64,000 nucleotides of DNA from JAGPCK01 sp041675505 (GTDB taxonomy: Bacteria > Bacteroidota > Bacteroidia > UKL13-3), in NCBI GenBank assembly GCA_041675505.1, contig JBAYTR010000001.1:124001-188000 (forward strand), in the 5' to 3' direction. This document shows positions 45,123 through 53,583 of the stretch, in pieces. How positions within the stretch are numbered: the stretch's first letter is position 1; each line of letters starts with the position of its first letter. The notes below the pieces were generated by a model. The model saw only the letters and a list, made by a program, of their open reading frames with translations, searched no databases and was not told the origin of the DNA. The translations under genes were made by a program, and so were the position numbers.

Positions 45123-45983
45123 ATGAAAACAGAAAATTCTTTTAAAGCCTCTTCAGGATTCATGATGTTAGTTATGGTATTGCTCATGATTGCCGGTGGA
45201 GTTGCATCTTTCATTACCAGAACTCCCGTTGGTATTGCAATCGGTATGGTGGTAATAGTAATTGCCATTTTTCTGACGCCCGGATTCATCATTGTTAATC
45301 CGAATGAATCCAGAGTGATGGTATTCTTTGGTGAATACAAAGGCACACTGCGAGACAATGGTTTCTTTTGGGCCAATCCGTTTTTCACTAAAAAGGTAGT
45401 CTCTCTAAAGGCCATGAACCTGAACGGACACTCCATTAAAGTAAACGACAAACTGGGAAACCCCATTGAAATTGCTGCGGTAATTGTGTGGCAGGTAGAA
45501 GATACGGCTAAAGCCAGTTTTGAAGTAAACGACTTTGTGCAATACATCGCCATTCAAAGTGAGGCTGCGGTTAGGCATCTGGCAGGCACTTGTCCGTATG
45601 ATAATCTGGAGCACGAAGACGAAGTGAGCTTGCGTTCCGGTGGTGAAAAAGTGAACCACATGCTCGAAAGCGAACTGACCGAAAGAATGGATCGTGCAGG
45701 AATCAAAATTATTGAAGCGCGCATCAGCCATTTGGCCTATGCACAGGAAATAGCAGGTGCCATGTTACAACGTCAGCAAGCTACCGCAGTTGTTGCGGCC
45801 CGTAAACAAATAGTAGAAGGGGCAGTAGGCATGGTAGAAATGGCACTGGCTAAATTATCTGAAAAAGAAATTGTGCACCTGGATGAAGAACGTAAAGCAG
45901 CTATGGTAAGTAACCTGCTGGTGGTACTGTGTGGTGATAAAAATGTAAGTCCGGTGGTAAATACCGGAACATTATATAATTAA
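45123..45983 (+). CDS. SPFH/Band 7 (stomatin-like) membrane protein
   Basis: 286 aa. Two N-terminal hydrophobic spans (about 12-30 and 35-55) are followed by an SPFH domain (ESRVMVFFGEYKGTLRDNGFFWANPFF) and a C-terminal helical segment with QRQQATAVVAARKQIVEGAVGMVE, a coiled-coil typical of stomatin, HflK or YqfA-like proteins. By family it forms large oligomeric cages in membrane microdomains. Precedes a PH-like protein and an Arc-type regulator. Confidence 0.88.
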   Translation: MKTENSFKASSGFMMLVMVLLMIAGGVASFITRTPVGIAIGMVVIVIAIFLTPGFIIVNPNESRVMVFFGEYKGTLRDNGFFWANPFFTKKVVSLKAMNLNGHSIKVNDKLGNPIEIAAVIVWQVEDTAKASFEVNDFVQYIAIQSEAAVRHLAGTCPYDNLEHEDEVSLRSGGEKVNHMLESELTERMDRAGIKIIEARISHLAYAQEIAGAMLQRQQATAVVAARKQIVEGAVGMVEMALAKLSEKEIVHLDEERKAAMVSNLLVVLCGDKNVSPVVNTGTLYN

Positions 45984-45988
45984 AAAAA

Positions 45989-46037
45989 AGTCACAGATTA
46001 TGCAGATTGGAATAACCATTCTGTGTAATCTGTGGCT
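45989..46037. repeat. Near-perfect inverted repeat between SPFH and PH-like genes
   Basis: AGTCACAGATTATGCAGA (45989-46006) pairs with TCTGTGTAATCTGTGGCT (46020-46037) except at a few positions, with a 13-base loop. The right arm ends 14 bases before the next start. It may be an attenuator, a transcript-end hairpin or a mobile palindrome of the 'cacagattacacagatt' type frequent in Bacteroidota. Confidence 0.6.
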
Positions 46038-46051
46038 TAAATACAATAGGT

Positions 46052-46570
46052 ATGAATGTATTTAACGAAGTACAAAAATTCAGGCAATGGTGGCTGTATG
46101 CCATTCTTGCCTTTGCCTTTTTAGAGACAACCGTACTTTCACTTTGGGCTTCCAAAAAAACGAACGGGCCGGAACCTGAATGGGTAATTTACTTTGGCGG
46201 AGGAGTGGTTGCATTACTTGCCTGCATCTTTTGGCTCAGTAAACTGAAGACCCGCATTGACGCTACTGGCATTACTATACATTACCAACCTTTTGTTTGG
46301 GGACAAAAACAATGGCTGTGGGGTGAGGTAAAACATGCTTACGTGCGCAAATATTCCCCATTGTGGGAATACGGAGGCTGGGGTGTAAGACACACTATCA
46401 ATAATGGCAAAGCTTACAATGTAAAAGGAGAATACGGTTTACAACTGGAACTCAACAACGGCAAAAAAATACTGATTGGCACACAACAGGCTGAAATAAT
46501 GAAATCAGCATTGAGTGAGTTGAAAGTCGCATATCACATGGATTGCATAGATTTAAACCCTGCAACATGA
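46052..46570 (+). CDS. Two-span membrane protein with PH-like domain
   Basis: 172 aa. Two hydrophobic spans at about 14-30 and 42-60 are followed by a soluble domain starting LKTRIDATGITIHYQPFVWG and containing NNGKKILIGTQQAEI, which resembles bacterial PH-like domains. No enzyme motif is seen. It ends overlapping the Arc-type gene by 4 bases (ATGA), so the two are co-translated. Function unknown. Confidence 0.72.
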   Translation: MNVFNEVQKFRQWWLYAILAFAFLETTVLSLWASKKTNGPEPEWVIYFGGGVVALLACIFWLSKLKTRIDATGITIHYQPFVWGQKQWLWGEVKHAYVRKYSPLWEYGGWGVRHTINNGKAYNVKGEYGLQLELNNGKKILIGTQQAEIMKSALSELKVAYHMDCIDLNPAT

Positions 46571-46734
46571 GCGAGAAAAAAGCATTTGTGTTGCGTGTGA
46601 GCCCTGAAATGATGCAGGAGTTGGAGAAGTGGGCGGCTGATGAATTCCGAAGTGTGAACGGACAGATTGAGTTCTTGCTCAACAAAGCACTAAAGGATAA
46701 CGGCCGCTTAAAGAGCAGTACAAAAAAGAAATAG
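46567..46734 (+). CDS. Arc-family ribbon-helix-helix DNA-binding protein
   Basis: 55 aa. The segment KAFVLRVSPEMMQELEKWAADEF ends in a ribbon-helix-helix with RSVNGQIEFLLNKAL, characteristic of Arc-type regulators. It begins inside the last codons of the PH-like gene. Such proteins often autoregulate their own operon, so it may control the SPFH module. Its basic tail is LKSSTKKK. Confidence 0.8.
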   Translation: MSEKKAFVLRVSPEMMQELEKWAADEFRSVNGQIEFLLNKALKDNGRLKSSTKKK

Positions 46735-46736
46735 AT

Positions 46737-47162
46737 TTACTCTTCAAACAACAAGGCCAGAGCAGCATCTTCGGCATCACGCATTTCCTGCTTTTGCCCG
46801 GCAGTTTTATCCTTGTATCCTGCAAGGTGAAGCAAGCCGTGTACCATCACCCTGCAAAGTTCTTCGGTAACCGTAACATCAAACTTTAACGCATTTTCTT
46901 TAACGCGGTCAATACTGATGTATATTTCTCCACCCAACACTGCATCTGCGGTATAATCGAAGGTGATAATATCTGTATACGTATCGTGATTCAGAAACTG
47001 TTTGTTGATGTTGAGCAAATATGCATCAGAGCAAAACACATAATCGAGTTGACCAATACGTTTTCTCTTTTTCAAAGCCACATCTCCCAACCACTCTTTA
47101 ACAGCAGTGCGGTGTTTTAGGGGCAAAGTGGCATCAGCCATATGAAACTGAATAGACATCAA
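46737..47162 (-). CDS. ybeY: Endoribonuclease YbeY (16S rRNA maturation)
   Basis: 141-aa metal-dependent RNase for 16S 3'-end processing. The N-terminal half has LNINKQFLNHDTYTDIITFDY, and the metal site is HGLLHLAGYKDKT with His108 and His112. The third histidine of the usual HxxxHxxxxxH motif is Asp118, a replacement I recall as usual in Bacteroidota YbeY. Convergent with the Arc gene, 2 bases apart. Confidence 0.92.
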   Translation of the reverse strand: MMSIQFHMADATLPLKHRTAVKEWLGDVALKKRKRIGQLDYVFCSDAYLLNINKQFLNHDTYTDIITFDYTADAVLGGEIYISIDRVKENALKFDVTVTEELCRVMVHGLLHLAGYKDKTAGQKQEMRDAEDAALALLFEE

Positions 47163-47200
47163 TCAAATATAACTACCGAATGCTTATGCTCCAAATAAAA

Positions 47201-48169
47201 TTAAAGTAAGGAATCTATTATCTGCTCGGTGCTCACACCTTCGGCTTCAGCTTTGTAATTTTTCACCAAACGATGACGCAGAATAGGCTTGGCCACAGCT
47301 CTTACATCTTCAATATCGGGCGAATACTTCCCGTGTAAAAGTGCATGGCACTTGGCCCCCACTACCAAAAACTGGCTGGCACGCGGACCTGCACCAAAGG
47401 AAATATACTGGTTAATTTTATCTGTAGCCAATGCCGTACCCGGACGTGTTTTAGTGGCAAGCTTTACTGCATATTCCAGCACATTATCCGTTACCGGAAC
47501 TTTACGTACAATTTGCTGAAAGTAGATAATTTCCGCTGCAGTCATTACTTTGGAAGGCGTAAGCGAAACACCCGAGGTGGTAGATTTAACCACCTGCAAC
47601 TCGTCTTCATACGTAGGATAACCTACCACGATGTTAAACATAAAACGGTCGAGTTGTGCTTCAGGCAAAGGGTAGGTACCTTCCTGCTCTATGGGGTTTT
47701 GCGTAGCGAGTACAAAAAACGGTTCGTGCAAGGGATGTTGTTGTCCGTTTACACTCACACTTTTTTCCTGCATGGCTTCCAGTAATGCTGCCTGTGTTTT
47801 AGGCGGTGTACGGTTAATCTCATCTGCCAGTACAATGTTGGCAAACAACGGGCCTTTGATGAATTTAAAATGCCTGTTTTCATCCAGTATTTCAGAACCT
47901 GTAATATCCGAAGGCATCAAATCGGGTGTAAACTGTATGCGATTAAAATTCAAATCAAGTGCCTGAGAAATGGTTTTAACCAATAAGGTTTTCGCCAAAC
48001 CGGGTACACCAATAAGCAGTGCATGTCCGTTGGAAAAAACACAGGTAAGCACATCTTCCACTACCTGCTGCTGGCCCACAATTACTTTTCCTATTTCTGT
48101 AGTGAGTTGTTTATATTTTTCTTTAAGTGCATCTGCACCTTCAACATCTGATTTGTATGGTAGTGTCAT
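47201..48169 (-). CDS. MoxR-family AAA+ ATPase
   Basis: 322 aa chaperone-like ATPase. Walker A GVPGLAKT is at 54-61 and Walker B is in LADEINRTPPKTQAALLEAM. The C-terminal lid domain is present. MoxR proteins usually work with a vWA protein to insert metals or mature complexes; no vWA gene is adjacent here, although one lies far away in the window. It is 4 bases from the SurA-like gene. Confidence 0.92.
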   Translation of the reverse strand: MTLPYKSDVEGADALKEKYKQLTTEIGKVIVGQQQVVEDVLTCVFSNGHALLIGVPGLAKTLLVKTISQALDLNFNRIQFTPDLMPSDITGSEILDENRHFKFIKGPLFANIVLADEINRTPPKTQAALLEAMQEKSVSVNGQQHPLHEPFFVLATQNPIEQEGTYPLPEAQLDRFMFNIVVGYPTYEDELQVVKSTTSGVSLTPSKVMTAAEIIYFQQIVRKVPVTDNVLEYAVKLATKTRPGTALATDKINQYISFGAGPRASQFLVVGAKCHALLHGKYSPDIEDVRAVAKPILRHRLVKNYKAEAEGVSTEQIIDSLL

Positions 48170-48173
48170 TGAA

Positions 48174-49526
48174 TTATTTTTTTAACCACATTTGGAGCGA
48201 AGTACAGTTATGAAAATCTTCGCCCACTTTCACGTAATATTTTCCTTTGTATTTACCTATCCAGTTATACATTACCTCCTGCTGTTTTTGTGCGAAAGCT
48301 ATGCCTTGAAATTTCTGGTAATCTTCTCTCAGATTGGCTTTATGAGGCGGTATCTCTGACTTAAGATAAATCATGCGGTAAGCCTGAGAACCATCGGGCA
48401 ACTTGATGAGTTCAGGTTCTGAAATTTCACCCGGTTTCATTTTCTCAACCGTGAGGTACATGCTTTTATCCAGCATCTCCACATTTATTTTAGTACTACC
48501 CGTTTGCGGATCGCGTAAGAACCCTCCGCCTGATTTTGTTTCCTCCTCATCAGAGTATTTTTTGGCTGCTGTAACAAACGGCAGTGAATCGTATTTCATG
48601 CGGTGGTACAAACTATCCATCAACTCCTTCGCCTGTTTTAAATCGTCTTTAGTAGTTTGAGCACGAATAAGAATATGCCGAACATTCGCACTCTCCCCTC
48701 TGCGGGCTATCAACTGTAAAATGTGATAGCCATAGTTGGTTTCAATTATTTTAGAAACGGTATCTTTCTTCAAACGGAAAGCCTGTGCATCAAATTCGGG
48801 AACCATGTCGCCACGGTTAAAAAAGCCTAACTCTCCCCCCTTGGATGCTGAACCAGGGTCATCAGAATAAAGTACTGCTAACGTTTGGAAGCTTTCGCCA
48901 TTCATAATGCGTTCCCGTATTTCAGTAATGCGCATTAAGGCAATTTCTTTGGCTTGTTTGCTCACCTTGGGCATACGAATAATTTGGGCTACCTCAATCT
49001 CTGCGCTGTAAAATGGCAGACTGTCTTCCGGAATACTGTTAAAATATTTTTTCACATCCGTAGGGCTCACTTTTACATCCTTTAAAACCTTCTGACGCAT
49101 TTCCTCCACTACCATACTCTCCCGTATTTTATCCCGATTCTCAGCCTTTATCTCAGATATGGTTTTACCGTAATAATCTTCAAATGCCTTTTCACCGCCA
49201 AACTGTGCAATCAACCTGCGCACTCTGCTTTCCAGTTCTGTATTCACACGGTCCTCATCAACCACCACACTATCCAAATCGGCTTTGTGCAGCATCAGCT
49301 TTTCAGCCAGTTTTTGGTTCAGAATTTCACATCGGATATCGGGAGGAAGTGGCCCCTCGGCCTGCTTCTTGATTTGCTCCACCTCAGCTTCAATTTCTGA
49401 CTTCAGAATAATTTTATCTCCCACTGCTCCTATTATCTCATCCACCACCTGCGCTTGTGCGCTGAGTGCAAAAAGAAGAGCAAATGCAGAGACTATAGCA
49501 CGTAAATTCATGTTAAAAAATTTCAA
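48174..49526 (-). CDS. SurA-like periplasmic peptidyl-prolyl isomerase
   Basis: 450 aa with a signal peptide (FALLFALSAQAQ). The N-terminal SurA-type chaperone helix region (DEIIGAVGDKIILKSEIEAE) is followed by two parvulin domains, at about 170-280 and 290-400, with FFNRGDMVPEFDAQAF and ANVRHILIRAQTTKDDL. By family it escorts outer-membrane proteins in the periplasm. It overlaps the lipoprotein PPIase upstream by 14 bases. Confidence 0.9.
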   Translation of the reverse strand: MKFFNMNLRAIVSAFALLFALSAQAQVVDEIIGAVGDKIILKSEIEAEVEQIKKQAEGPLPPDIRCEILNQKLAEKLMLHKADLDSVVVDEDRVNTELESRVRRLIAQFGGEKAFEDYYGKTISEIKAENRDKIRESMVVEEMRQKVLKDVKVSPTDVKKYFNSIPEDSLPFYSAEIEVAQIIRMPKVSKQAKEIALMRITEIRERIMNGESFQTLAVLYSDDPGSASKGGELGFFNRGDMVPEFDAQAFRLKKDTVSKIIETNYGYHILQLIARRGESANVRHILIRAQTTKDDLKQAKELMDSLYHRMKYDSLPFVTAAKKYSDEEETKSGGGFLRDPQTGSTKINVEMLDKSMYLTVEKMKPGEISEPELIKLPDGSQAYRMIYLKSEIPPHKANLREDYQKFQGIAFAQKQQEVMYNWIGKYKGKYYVKVGEDFHNCTSLQMWLKK

Positions 49527-50349
49527 TATTGTTAGATAGTTCGGCTTCCTTTATCATATTCTGCTCCATCGTTTTCAGCAATTTCACTTTACGCTGGTTG
49601 AGTATCATCTCCTTAATACGTTCCCGCTCTTGTCCGGGATCGGAAGTCGTATTTCGAATACGGTAGTCCATGATGCGTACAATATAAAGAAAGTCCCCGT
49701 CTTTTACTTCAGTGTAGGTATTATTGTTTAAAAATGCTTCCTCGTTGTAGGTACGAATAGGGATTTCCTTAAGTACATCGGCAAAATCGAGCCATACACT
49801 TTCATCCAGAAAATAGTTGGATGCATTTGTTTTGCACCAGGAGATCAGCTCTTCCTGCTTGTCGTTTTTAAGCCAGTTGCGAACTTTATCGAGGTCTTTA
49901 TGGTGGGCAGCAGCTTTCACAAATTTCAAGCGAATAAGATTTTTCTTAAGTTCAAAATTGCTCTTGTTGTTTTTGAAGTAAGACAAAATTTGTGCTTCGG
50001 TAATAACAGTATCCAGTTGTTGATTCAGCACTTGTTTTTCGTATTCGTAAATAAGCAATGAGTTGTGGTAGTCTTCCAGTTTTTTGCGTGTATCCAGTTG
50101 TTCCTTCGGCAGATTTTTTTCAGCCTGCTGTAAAAGCACCTGTTGTTTAACCCACGAATTAATGAGTTCTTTAACGTACTGCGCACTATCCTGCAAAGGA
50201 CTTCGGCTGCGTAAAGCCTGACTCAGGTCGTCTGCATATAAATACTTCTGCCCAACACGGGCGAGTTGGGCAGAAGTGCTTTTAGAATCTTTCGTATTAC
50301 AAGCGACTAACATAATCAAAGCTATCCATATGCTAACGCCCGGTTTCAT
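49513..50349 (-). CDS. Parvulin-related periplasmic lipoprotein (SurA N-terminal-like)
   Basis: 278 aa. Signal peptide with lipobox LVAC (Cys17). The remainder resembles the SurA/PpiD N-terminal chaperone domain (ARVGQKYLYADDLSQALRSR) and has a linker with a parvulin-like region, but the PPIase core is partial, so catalytic activity is doubtful. Lies between the PpiD-like and SurA-like genes and is probably part of the same chaperone operon. Confidence 0.75.
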   Translation of the reverse strand: MKPGVSIWIALIMLVACNTKDSKSTSAQLARVGQKYLYADDLSQALRSRSPLQDSAQYVKELINSWVKQQVLLQQAEKNLPKEQLDTRKKLEDYHNSLLIYEYEKQVLNQQLDTVITEAQILSYFKNNKSNFELKKNLIRLKFVKAAAHHKDLDKVRNWLKNDKQEELISWCKTNASNYFLDESVWLDFADVLKEIPIRTYNEEAFLNNNTYTEVKDGDFLYIVRIMDYRIRNTTSDPGQERERIKEMILNQRKVKLLKTMEQNMIKEAELSNNIEIF

Positions 50350-50365
50350 GCTAAAGTATGACGAC

Positions 50366-52357
50366 TTACTTGAACAGTGTATTCACAGTAGCCTGATTAA
50401 CTTGTACAGGATATTTTGCCTTCAGTTCTGCCAGCCAGTCTTTTTCCAGTTGGTTCTGGTACTCGGCAGTAATCAATCCTTTTACGTCTTTCAGGTCTTT
50501 GGGTTGCGGGCCTTGTACCTCAACAAGTACCTGAAATACACTAACACTGTTTTTATCAGCGATAATTAAACGGTTACATTTTCCGGCACCTGCTGCTTTG
50601 CAGGCATCATCCAGTATATTGTCTTCTCCTGTTTCTACTTTGCGTGATTTCACTTCAACCGCTTTAGGATTTTTCTTGTTCATTTTTGATTTAATCTCCT
50701 CAACAGATTTGCCGGATGAAATCATTTTCTGAACTGCTTTAGCTGTTTTTTCATCAGCACAAGTATAGGTGTCTACTACATACCTGTCTTTGTAAAGGAA
50801 GCGTGATTTGTTCTTTTCATAATAGGCTTGTAATCCTACAGTATCATTCACTGCCTTTGACCATACTTTTTTATCAGTAAGATCAAACAACAGAATACCG
50901 TCATGATATTCCTGCATCAGATTACGGAAATCTTCATACTTTTTATCAAGGCCGGCTTCTTCAAATTCTACCATTTTGAAGGTGATGTAATCTTTGTACA
51001 TCCCCTGCAAAGCAGCATCAATAGACGTAGCATTACGAGGAGTTTGATAATCGGCAATGTATTGCGCAAAATCTTGCTGAGTAAAGTTTTTGCCTGTAAC
51101 GCTAAACACTACTTTATTTAAACCTTTTGCCCGTTCTTTATCCCATTTTCCCTGCAACAACGTAGAATCAACTGTTTTGAGTACCTCTTTGTAGGCAAGA
51201 GCATTTTCTTTAAATCCGTTCTCTTTTTTGATACGTTCCACAACAGCTTGTTTGTTTATTTCAGAACGGGAGTCGCGATTAATTTTCGTTTTGATGTTTT
51301 CTTCCAGTTCTTTCATAGGAGGCAAATCCTTTTTATCAATTCTTTTGATAATGTGCCAACCGTAAGGTGTTTTTACCGGCTCTGAGTAGTCACCATTATT
51401 TTTAAGTGCAAATGCAGCGTCTTTGAACTCTGTAGGAAAATTACCTGAGCTGGTAATCCAGTTCATTTCTCCGTTGTTTCTCAGACTGCTTTCATCTTGT
51501 GAATATTCTTTTACTACATCTTCAAACTTGGCACCGCCTTTAAGTTTAGTGTAAGCCTGATCTATTTTAGCCTTAGTTTCTTTCTCCTGCTCAGGAGTTC
51601 CGCCTGCCTGAAACTTCACCATAATGTGAGCAGCCTTCACTTCGCCACGGGCCGGTCTTCTTCCTAAAACTTTTATAACGTGGTAACCAAAACGGGTGCG
51701 AATGGGCATAGAAATTTTTCCGATTTCAGTAAGGTATGCGCCTGTTTCAAAAGCATAAATCATCTGGAACGCAGTGAACCATCCGAGGTTACCAAAGTTA
51801 CGTGCCGCTGAAGGATCATTGGAATATTTCACAGCCAATGAATCAAAATTTTCGCCCTTCAATAATTGCTTGCGAATATCCATGGCCTTGTTGTAGGCAG
51901 CAACAGTATCTTTAGGCAGTGCATTCTCATCACAGTTAATCAATATGTGACTGGCGTTTACTTCCTGCTTCATGCGCTCATAAGCTTCTTTCACCAACTG
52001 ATTGGTTACTGCTTTATCCACTAAATAGGGTTGCGCCAATTGCTTGCGGTAGCCGCCCAGTTCTTGTTTAAATGAACTAAGGGTATCTAATCCGTTTACT
52101 TTTGCTTCTTTTACTTTCAGCTTAAAATTCACATATAAGTCAAGATACTCCTTGATGCTTTTCTCATCAGGTTGTTCTTTGCTGGTGTTGTTCTTGGAAT
52201 AAATCCGTTCAAATTCGGAACGATAAACGGTATCAGTTCCAAATGTAAACAATACCTGATCTGCAGGTTTCGCAGGCAAAACTGTTTTAGTTGCTTTCTT
52301 TTGTGCAAAAGCAATTTGCGTTACCGCAACTAAAACCAACAAGCTCCATTTTTTCAT
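50366..52357 (-). CDS. PpiD-like periplasmic folding factor with two parvulin domains
   Basis: 663 aa from the MKKWSLLVLV start (an upstream Met at 52369 is possible). Signal peptide to about IAFAQ. After an N-terminal chaperone domain come two parvulin PPIase domains, near 130-230 and 235-345 (VNASHILINCDENALPKD, VKAAHIMVKFQAGGTPEQ), and a long C-terminal helical part. By family it folds exported proteins in the periplasm. First gene of the PPIase trio. Confidence 0.88.
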   Translation of the reverse strand: MKKWSLLVLVAVTQIAFAQKKATKTVLPAKPADQVLFTFGTDTVYRSEFERIYSKNNTSKEQPDEKSIKEYLDLYVNFKLKVKEAKVNGLDTLSSFKQELGGYRKQLAQPYLVDKAVTNQLVKEAYERMKQEVNASHILINCDENALPKDTVAAYNKAMDIRKQLLKGENFDSLAVKYSNDPSAARNFGNLGWFTAFQMIYAFETGAYLTEIGKISMPIRTRFGYHVIKVLGRRPARGEVKAAHIMVKFQAGGTPEQEKETKAKIDQAYTKLKGGAKFEDVVKEYSQDESSLRNNGEMNWITSSGNFPTEFKDAAFALKNNGDYSEPVKTPYGWHIIKRIDKKDLPPMKELEENIKTKINRDSRSEINKQAVVERIKKENGFKENALAYKEVLKTVDSTLLQGKWDKERAKGLNKVVFSVTGKNFTQQDFAQYIADYQTPRNATSIDAALQGMYKDYITFKMVEFEEAGLDKKYEDFRNLMQEYHDGILLFDLTDKKVWSKAVNDTVGLQAYYEKNKSRFLYKDRYVVDTYTCADEKTAKAVQKMISSGKSVEEIKSKMNKKNPKAVEVKSRKVETGEDNILDDACKAAGAGKCNRLIIADKNSVSVFQVLVEVQGPQPKDLKDVKGLITAEYQNQLEKDWLAELKAKYPVQVNQATVNTLFK

Positions 52358-52384
52358 GTATATCGTCATTTTTTTAAGTAAGGG

Positions 52385-52392
52385 CAAAAATA
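52385..52392 (-). promoter_or_regulatory. Candidate -7 box for the PpiD-like gene
   Basis: The minus strand reads TATTTTTG, a match to TAnnTTTG, 27 bases before the chosen start. No -33 TTG at the ideal spacing. Confidence 0.4.
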
Positions 52393-52512
52393 AGTAAATC
52401 TTTGATTGCCGGGAGAACTTTGTGCGCAGGACAAAAGAAAAGAATAAAGATATAAACGACTGAATTTCATAATTATACAAAATACGCTGAAAATTATCCC
52501 TTTCTAAAAAAC

Positions 52513-52520
52513 TATCTTTG
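52513..52520 (+). promoter_or_regulatory. -7 box just before thiL, possible leaderless start
   Basis: TATCTTTG ends only 4 bases before the thiL ATG. If this box is used, transcription would begin at or within a few bases of the start codon, giving a leaderless mRNA. There is no TTG at the ideal spacing, so the box may be chance. Confidence 0.5.
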
Positions 52521-52524
52521 AAGC

Positions 52525-53583
52525 ATGATATCAGAATCTAAAGCCCCCGTTTCTATTGAGCAGTTGGGCGAGTTCGGCCTTATTAAACACCTGACCGGCC
52601 CGTTCACCACCGTTCAAAAATCAACATTAAAATCTGTAGGCGATGATGCTGCAGTTATAGATACCGGCAACGGTAAAGTTACCTTAGTAACTACAGACAT
52701 GCTGCTGGAAGGTATTCACTTTGACCTGATGTACATGCCTTTGAAACATTTGGGATACAAAGCCGTTGCAGTGAACATATCTGACATTTGTGCGATGAAC
52801 GGTGAAGCCAGGCAGATAACTGTAAGCATAGGTCTATCCAGCAAATACACGTTGGCTGCTGTGGAAGAATTGTATGACGGCATTCGTGCAGCCTGCAAAA
52901 ATTATGACGTAGATTTAGTGGGCGGTGATACCACATCTTCCAAACAGGGATTAATACTTTCCATTACTGCGATTGGTGAAGCCGTTAAAGAAAAAGTGGT
53001 ATACCGCAGTGGAGCAAAAGAAGGCGACTTGTTGTGTGTAAGTGGTGATTTAGGCGCAGCCTACATGGGGTACCAGCTGTTGGAAAGAGAAAAAAGAGTG
53101 TTCTTAGAAACACCTGAAGTACAACCTGATTTAGCCGGATTTGATTACGTACTCGAACGCCAGCTAAAACCTGAAGCACGGGTAGATATTTTAGCATTGC
53201 TTTCCAAAACCGGTGTATTGCCCACAGCGATGATTGATATTTCTGACGGACTGGCTTCCGAGATTTTTCACTTGTGCGAGCAATCGGATGTGGGCATGAA
53301 TGTGTACGAAGAAAAAATTCCTATCGACAGTGTAACCTACAATACTGCGCGCGAATTCAATTTAGATCCTACCATGTGTGCCTTGAGTGGTGGTGAAGAT
53401 TACGAATTGTTGTTTACCATTTCGCAAGCCGATTTTGAAAAAGTAAAAGACATAAGTGAAATAAGTATTATCGGACATTGTACTGCGAAAGACAGCGGCA
53501 AATACCTTATTTCAAAATCGGGTAATGTGCATCCTATCCAAGCACAAGGCTGGAATCATTTTAATCAAACGACTCCAGAATAG
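52525..53583 (+). CDS. thiL: Thiamine-monophosphate kinase ThiL
   Basis: 352 aa. Belongs to the AIR synthase-like ATP-grasp-unrelated PurM/ThiL fold. The metal-binding start SVGDDAAVIDTGNG is at about 37-50 and the core block CAMNGEARQITVSIGL follows, with DISDGLASEIFHLCE in the C-terminal half. It phosphorylates thiamine phosphate to thiamine diphosphate, the cofactor of the transketolase in this window. Convergent with murF, which it overlaps by 23 bases. Confidence 0.94.
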   Translation: MISESKAPVSIEQLGEFGLIKHLTGPFTTVQKSTLKSVGDDAAVIDTGNGKVTLVTTDMLLEGIHFDLMYMPLKHLGYKAVAVNISDICAMNGEARQITVSIGLSSKYTLAAVEELYDGIRAACKNYDVDLVGGDTTSSKQGLILSITAIGEAVKEKVVYRSGAKEGDLLCVSGDLGAAYMGYQLLEREKRVFLETPEVQPDLAGFDYVLERQLKPEARVDILALLSKTGVLPTAMIDISDGLASEIFHLCEQSDVGMNVYEEKIPIDSVTYNTAREFNLDPTMCALSGGEDYELLFTISQADFEKVKDISEISIIGHCTAKDSGKYLISKSGNVHPIQAQGWNHFNQTTPE

